This document shows, one piece after another, positions 61,183 through 64,000 of a stretch of 64,000 nucleotides of DNA (positions are counted from its first letter, which is position 1; each line of letters opens with the position of its first letter). Under the pieces are notes generated by a model. That model was not told the DNA's origin and did no database searches. It saw nothing but the letters and a program-made list of their open reading frames with translations. Location: assembly GCF_000717245.1 (NCBI RefSeq), contig NZ_JNYQ01000010.1, positions 62,001 to 126,000 of the forward strand, written 5' to 3'. The position numbers and the translations under genes were made by a program. Origin of the DNA: Kitasatospora papulosa (GTDB lineage Bacteria > Actinomycetota > Actinomycetes > Streptomycetales > Streptomycetaceae).

Positions 61183-62846
61183 CCGACTCGATCTACGCGG
61201 CGAAGCCCTGGACCGCCCTGCTCAGCGAGGCCCAGCTGGCCCCCGTGCACCCCGCCGAGACCGTGGTCCACGCCTTCCGCGCGGCCGTCGGGCGGGCCCC
61301 CGAGCACACCGCGCTCGCCTACTTCGACGGACGCCTGAGCTACCGCGAGACCGACGAACTGTCCGACTCCGTGGCCGGGCACCTCGCCGCCGAAGGGCTG
61401 CGGCGCGGCGACCGCGTCGCCGTCATGCTCCAGAACACCCCGCACTTCGTCCTCGCGCTGCTCGGCGCCTGGAAGGCGGGCGCGACCGTCGTGCCGCTCA
61501 ACCCGATGTACAGGTCCGGCGAGGTCGGTCACGTACTGAAGGACGCCGAGGTCACCGCGCTGATCTGCTCCGACCGCGCCTGGGACTCCTACCTGCGGGC
61601 CACCGCCGAGGCCGCGCCGAGCGTGAGGATCGCCCTCACGGCCTGCGAGCTCGACCTCCAGTCGGCCGACGACCCGCGCGTGCTCGGCTTCGAACGGCTC
61701 CCCGCGCCCGGCCCAGGCGACCGGGCCCGCGACCTGGTGACCGTGGCGCGCGCCGGACTCGCCGCACCGGACGGCCGGGAGCTCACCGCCGAGGACACCG
61801 CACTCATCAGCTACACCTCCGGGACGAGCGGCACCCCCAAGGGAGCCATGAACTCCCACGGCAACATCATGGTCAACGCGGAGCGGCAGCGGGCCGGCCA
61901 CCCCGTCGACGAGGGCTCGGCCTACTTCGCGCTCGCCCCGCTCTTCCACATCACCGGCATGGTGTGCCAGCTCGCCGCCTGCGTGGCCAACGCGGGCACC
62001 CTGGTCCTCGCCTACCGCTTCGAGGCGAGCGTCGTCCTGGAGGCCTTCGCGGAGCACCGCCCGGCCTACACGGTGGGCCCCTCGACCGCCTTCATGGCGC
62101 TGGCGGCGCACCCGGGGGCCACCCGGGAGCACTTCGCCTCCTTCAAGGTCATCTCCTCCGGCGGCGCGCCGCTGCCGCCGGCGCTGGTCGAGAAGTTCCG
62201 CGAGGGCTACGGCCCGTACATCCGCAACGGCTACGGGCTCACCGAGTGCACCGCGCCCTGCGCCTCGGTCCCGCCCGAGCACGAGGCGCCCGTCGACCCG
62301 GTGTCGGGGACTCTCTCCGTCGGCGTACCCGGACCGGACACCCTGGTCAGGATCATCGACGAGAAGGGCGACGACGTCCCCTTCGGCGAGCGGGGCGAGA
62401 TCGCGGTACGCGGACCGCAGGTCGTCTCCGGCTACTGGAACCTGCCGGAGGCCACCGAGGCCGCCTTCCCCGACGGGGAACTGCGCACCGGGGACATCGG
62501 CTTCATGGACACGGCCGGCTGGCTGTACGTCGTGGACCGCAAGAAGGACATGATCAACGCCTCCGGTTTCAAGGTCTGGCCCCGGGAGGTCGAGGACGTC
62601 CTCCACACCCATCCGGCGGTCCGGGAGGCGGCGGTGGTCGGCGTTCCCGACCCCTACCGCGGGGAGACCGTCCGGGCCTACGTCAGCCTGCGGCCGGGCG
62701 CCGGGACCGAACCGGGCGAGCTGACCGCGTACTGCAGGGAACGGCTCGCCGCGTACAAGTACCCGCGCGAAGTGGAGATCCTGGCGGAGCTCCCGAAGAC
62801 GGCGAGTGGGAAGATCCTCAGGCGGGAACTGCGTTCCCCTCGCTAG
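61179..62846 (+). CDS. Class I acyl-CoA synthetase (AMP-binding)
   Basis: A 555-residue adenylating enzyme. The P-loop YTSGTSGTPKGAMNSH is followed by the NGYGLTECTAPCAS ATP-binding motif, then TGDIGFMD and the C-terminal catalytic Lys in PKTASGKILRREL. It resembles medium/long-chain fatty acid or aromatic acid CoA ligases. It is coupled to the SDR gene and followed by a TetR gene, suggesting a fatty-acid or steroid side-chain degradation unit. Confidence 0.94.
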   Translation: MTDSIYAAKPWTALLSEAQLAPVHPAETVVHAFRAAVGRAPEHTALAYFDGRLSYRETDELSDSVAGHLAAEGLRRGDRVAVMLQNTPHFVLALLGAWKAGATVVPLNPMYRSGEVGHVLKDAEVTALICSDRAWDSYLRATAEAAPSVRIALTACELDLQSADDPRVLGFERLPAPGPGDRARDLVTVARAGLAAPDGRELTAEDTALISYTSGTSGTPKGAMNSHGNIMVNAERQRAGHPVDEGSAYFALAPLFHITGMVCQLAACVANAGTLVLAYRFEASVVLEAFAEHRPAYTVGPSTAFMALAAHPGATREHFASFKVISSGGAPLPPALVEKFREGYGPYIRNGYGLTECTAPCASVPPEHEAPVDPVSGTLSVGVPGPDTLVRIIDEKGDDVPFGERGEIAVRGPQVVSGYWNLPEATEAAFPDGELRTGDIGFMDTAGWLYVVDRKKDMINASGFKVWPREVEDVLHTHPAVREAAVVGVPDPYRGETVRAYVSLRPGAGTEPGELTAYCRERLAAYKYPREVEILAELPKTASGKILRRELRSPR

Positions 62847-62885
62847 AACGGTTCACGCACGGTACGAGAGGGCAGGTGGCGGCTC

Positions 62886-63479
62886 ATGGCCAAGGCGACG
62901 GACGGGAACGGTGCACCCGTCCCCCAGAGGCTGCTGGCCGCCGCCACCAGGCTCTTCGCGGAGCGCGGCTACGACCGCACCTCCGTCCAGGAGATCGTCG
63001 AGGCGGCTGGAGTGACCAAGGGGGCGCTCTACCACTACTTCGGTTCCAAGGAGGATCTCCTCCAGGAGGTCTACGCCCGGGTGCTGCGGCTCCAGCAGGA
63101 GCGCCTCGACGCCTTCGCCGACGCCGAGGCGCCGGTCGAGCGGCGGCTGCGTGACGCGGCGGCGGACGTGGTCGTCACCACCATCGAGAACCTCGACGAC
63201 GCCTCGATCTTCTTCCGCTCGATGCACCACCTGAGCCCGGAGAAGAACAAGCAGGTGCGGATCGAGCGCCGCCGGTACCACGAGCGCTTCCGGGCCCTGA
63301 TCGAGGAGGGGCAGCAGGCCGGGGTCTTCTCCACGGCCACCCCGGCGGACCTGGTCGTCGACTACCACTTCGGCTCGGTGCACCACCTGTCCACCTGGTA
63401 CCGCCCCGACGGCCCGCTCAGCCAGCAGGAGGTCGCGGACCACCTGGCCGACCTGCTGCTGAGGGCGCTGCGGCCCTGA
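62886..63479 (+). CDS. TetR-family regulator (KstR2-like)
   Basis: A 197-residue TetR protein: HTH RLLAAATRLFAERGYDRTSVQEIVEAAGVTKGALYHYFGSKEDLL. A helical C-terminal domain has SIFFRSMHHLSPEKNKQVRIERRRYHERF, which recalls the acyl-CoA-responsive KstR2 group. It follows the SDR-ligase pair and probably represses it via the operator near 60368 (inference). Confidence 0.92.
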   Translation: MAKATDGNGAPVPQRLLAAATRLFAERGYDRTSVQEIVEAAGVTKGALYHYFGSKEDLLQEVYARVLRLQQERLDAFADAEAPVERRLRDAAADVVVTTIENLDDASIFFRSMHHLSPEKNKQVRIERRRYHERFRALIEEGQQAGVFSTATPADLVVDYHFGSVHHLSTWYRPDGPLSQQEVADHLADLLLRALRP

Positions 63480-63531
63480 CGTCACGGTCGTGACGTCCGT
63501 CCGGCCGTGAGGGGTTCTCGGTCCGGACGTC
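63478..63531. terminator. Nested palindromes after the TetR gene
   Basis: GACGTCACG/CGTGACGTC form a 9-bp stem with a two-base loop (63478-63497). An alternative stem GACGTCCG (63492-63499) with CGGACGTC (63524-63531) is followed by CTTTC. One or both may terminate the SDR operon. Confidence 0.6.
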
Positions 63532-63782
63532 CTTTCGCCCCCGGCGGCGGTCCGCCGGATCGCGGGCCGATCGCCCCGGGGTCCCGCTGCCGCGACCGCC
63601 GCATCCTCGGCACCCGTGTCCGCTGAGCGGACACCTCTGTCCGAATTCCACCCTTGACGGTACGCGGACATTACTTGAGCATCGGGGGCGCACTGCGCAC
63701 CGCCAGCTCCAGGCCCCGGTCGTGCACGCCCGGGGACCCCCCGCACGTTCCGTCAGTCCCCGAACGGAATCCGGAGCCCTCG
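63480..63782 (+). other. Intergenic region before the aminopeptidase
   Basis: There is no gene in these 303 bases. They hold the nested palindromes near 63478-63531 and a TTGACG hexamer near 63653 that could be a -35 box for the aminopeptidase, but no matching -10 is clear. Confidence 0.45.
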
Positions 63783-64000
63783 ATGAAGCTCGCCCGACTC
63801 AGATCCCTTCCCGTTGCCGCGCTCGCCGTCGCGGCCCTGCTGGGCACCGCGGCCCCCGCCGCCCAGGCCACGCCCGAGGCCGTCGCCGCGGCCCCCGACA
63901 TCCCGCTCGCCAACGTCAAGGCGCACCTCACCCAGTTCCAGTCGATCGCCACCGCCAACGGCGGCAACCGGGCCCACGGCCGGACCGGTTACAAGGCGTC
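63783..64000 (+). CDS. Secreted M28 zinc aminopeptidase, 3' end outside window
   Basis: The first 72 residues of a secreted aminopeptidase. The signal peptide (KLARLRSLPVAALAVAALLGTAAPAAQA) and short propeptide end at about residue 38. The mature N-terminus APDIPLANVKAHLTQFQSI, followed by NGGNRAHGRTGYKAS, is nearly the same as Streptomyces griseus aminopeptidase (SGAP), a double-zinc leucine aminopeptidase (family knowledge). The catalytic residues lie beyond the window. ATG 63783 has GGAG upstream. Confidence 0.92.
   Translation, partial: MKLARLRSLPVAALAVAALLGTAAPAAQATPEAVAAAPDIPLANVKAHLTQFQSIATANGGNRAHGRTGYKA

Noticed and set aside
1..64000. tRNA, rRNA, insertion sequence or integrase genes
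   Set aside because: I saw no cloverleaf T-loop motif, rRNA block, transposase DDE motif or integrase in either strand.

Overview
The window looks like chromosomal DNA from a Streptomyces species. It has very high GC, frequent GTG and TTG starts, many secreted hydrolases (streptogrisin-type proteases, GDSL lipase, LPMO, penicillin acylase, and the start of an S. griseus-type aminopeptidase) and a high density of TetR, GntR, MerR and ArsR-like regulators. The aminopeptidase N-terminus is very close to the classical S. griseus enzyme, which hints at that clade (inference). I saw no tRNA, rRNA, CRISPR array, transposase or attachment site.

Region 1 (1-14100) is the most unusual part. Two paralogous streptogrisin-type proteases (1-688 and 12950-14035) bracket a conflict-like block. 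The block holds a SLOG-fold nucleotide-binding protein (876-1355), a convergent SLATT/DUF4231 membrane protein (1368-2297), an unknown two-TM protein (2592-3302), and a complete FxSxx-COOH (Fxs) locus. The Fxs locus consists of a 55-residue RiPP precursor ending FSSAL (fxsA), a radical SAM/SPASM enzyme whose C-terminal HExxH-type domain has lost the motif (fxsB), a TIR-like protein (fxsC) and a 1311-residue ParA-like/TIR-like/NB-ARC/TPR protein (fxsT). An alpha/beta hydrolase follows. This combination of a RiPP maturation pair with STAND, TIR, SLOG and SLATT modules is the best candidate for an incompletely described system.

Region 2 (14300-26000) holds a macrolide-type glycosyltransferase, a DUF3533 permease-like protein, and an SOS-type mutasome pair (dnaE2 plus an ImuB-like Y-family protein) behind a near-consensus actinobacterial LexA box. 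It also has a secreted lipase, a sortase-signal LPMO, a Tat-exported PhoD phosphatase and a CitB-type response regulator.

Region 3 (26100-46500) holds a tripartite tricarboxylate transporter (tctC-tctB-tctA), a methyltransferase-NUDIX-VOC fusion, DUF402 and double-GNAT genes, a YtrA-type GntR, and an AAA ATPase. After these come a truncated polysaccharide deacetylase remnant, a GDSL lipase, a Ser/Thr kinase, an orphan type ISP specificity-domain protein, homogentisate dioxygenase with a GntR regulator, a TetR-molybdopterin oxidoreductase pair, and a CitMHS-MFS operon.

Region 4 (46600-64000) is acyl/aldehyde metabolism and its TetR control. It contains an ALDH-Zn-ADH operon and a divergent TetR/acyl-CoA dehydrogenase pair whose control regions share a 19-bp operator-like site. 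A second TetR gene and a MaoC dehydratase gene share an identical 16-bp operator. There is also SoxR, a penicillin acylase, a NamZ-type muramidase, an SDR-acyl-CoA synthetase-TetR operon, and the start of the S. griseus-type aminopeptidase. Several convergent gene pairs are separated by strong hairpin terminators, and two of these lie inside the 3' coding end of the opposite gene.
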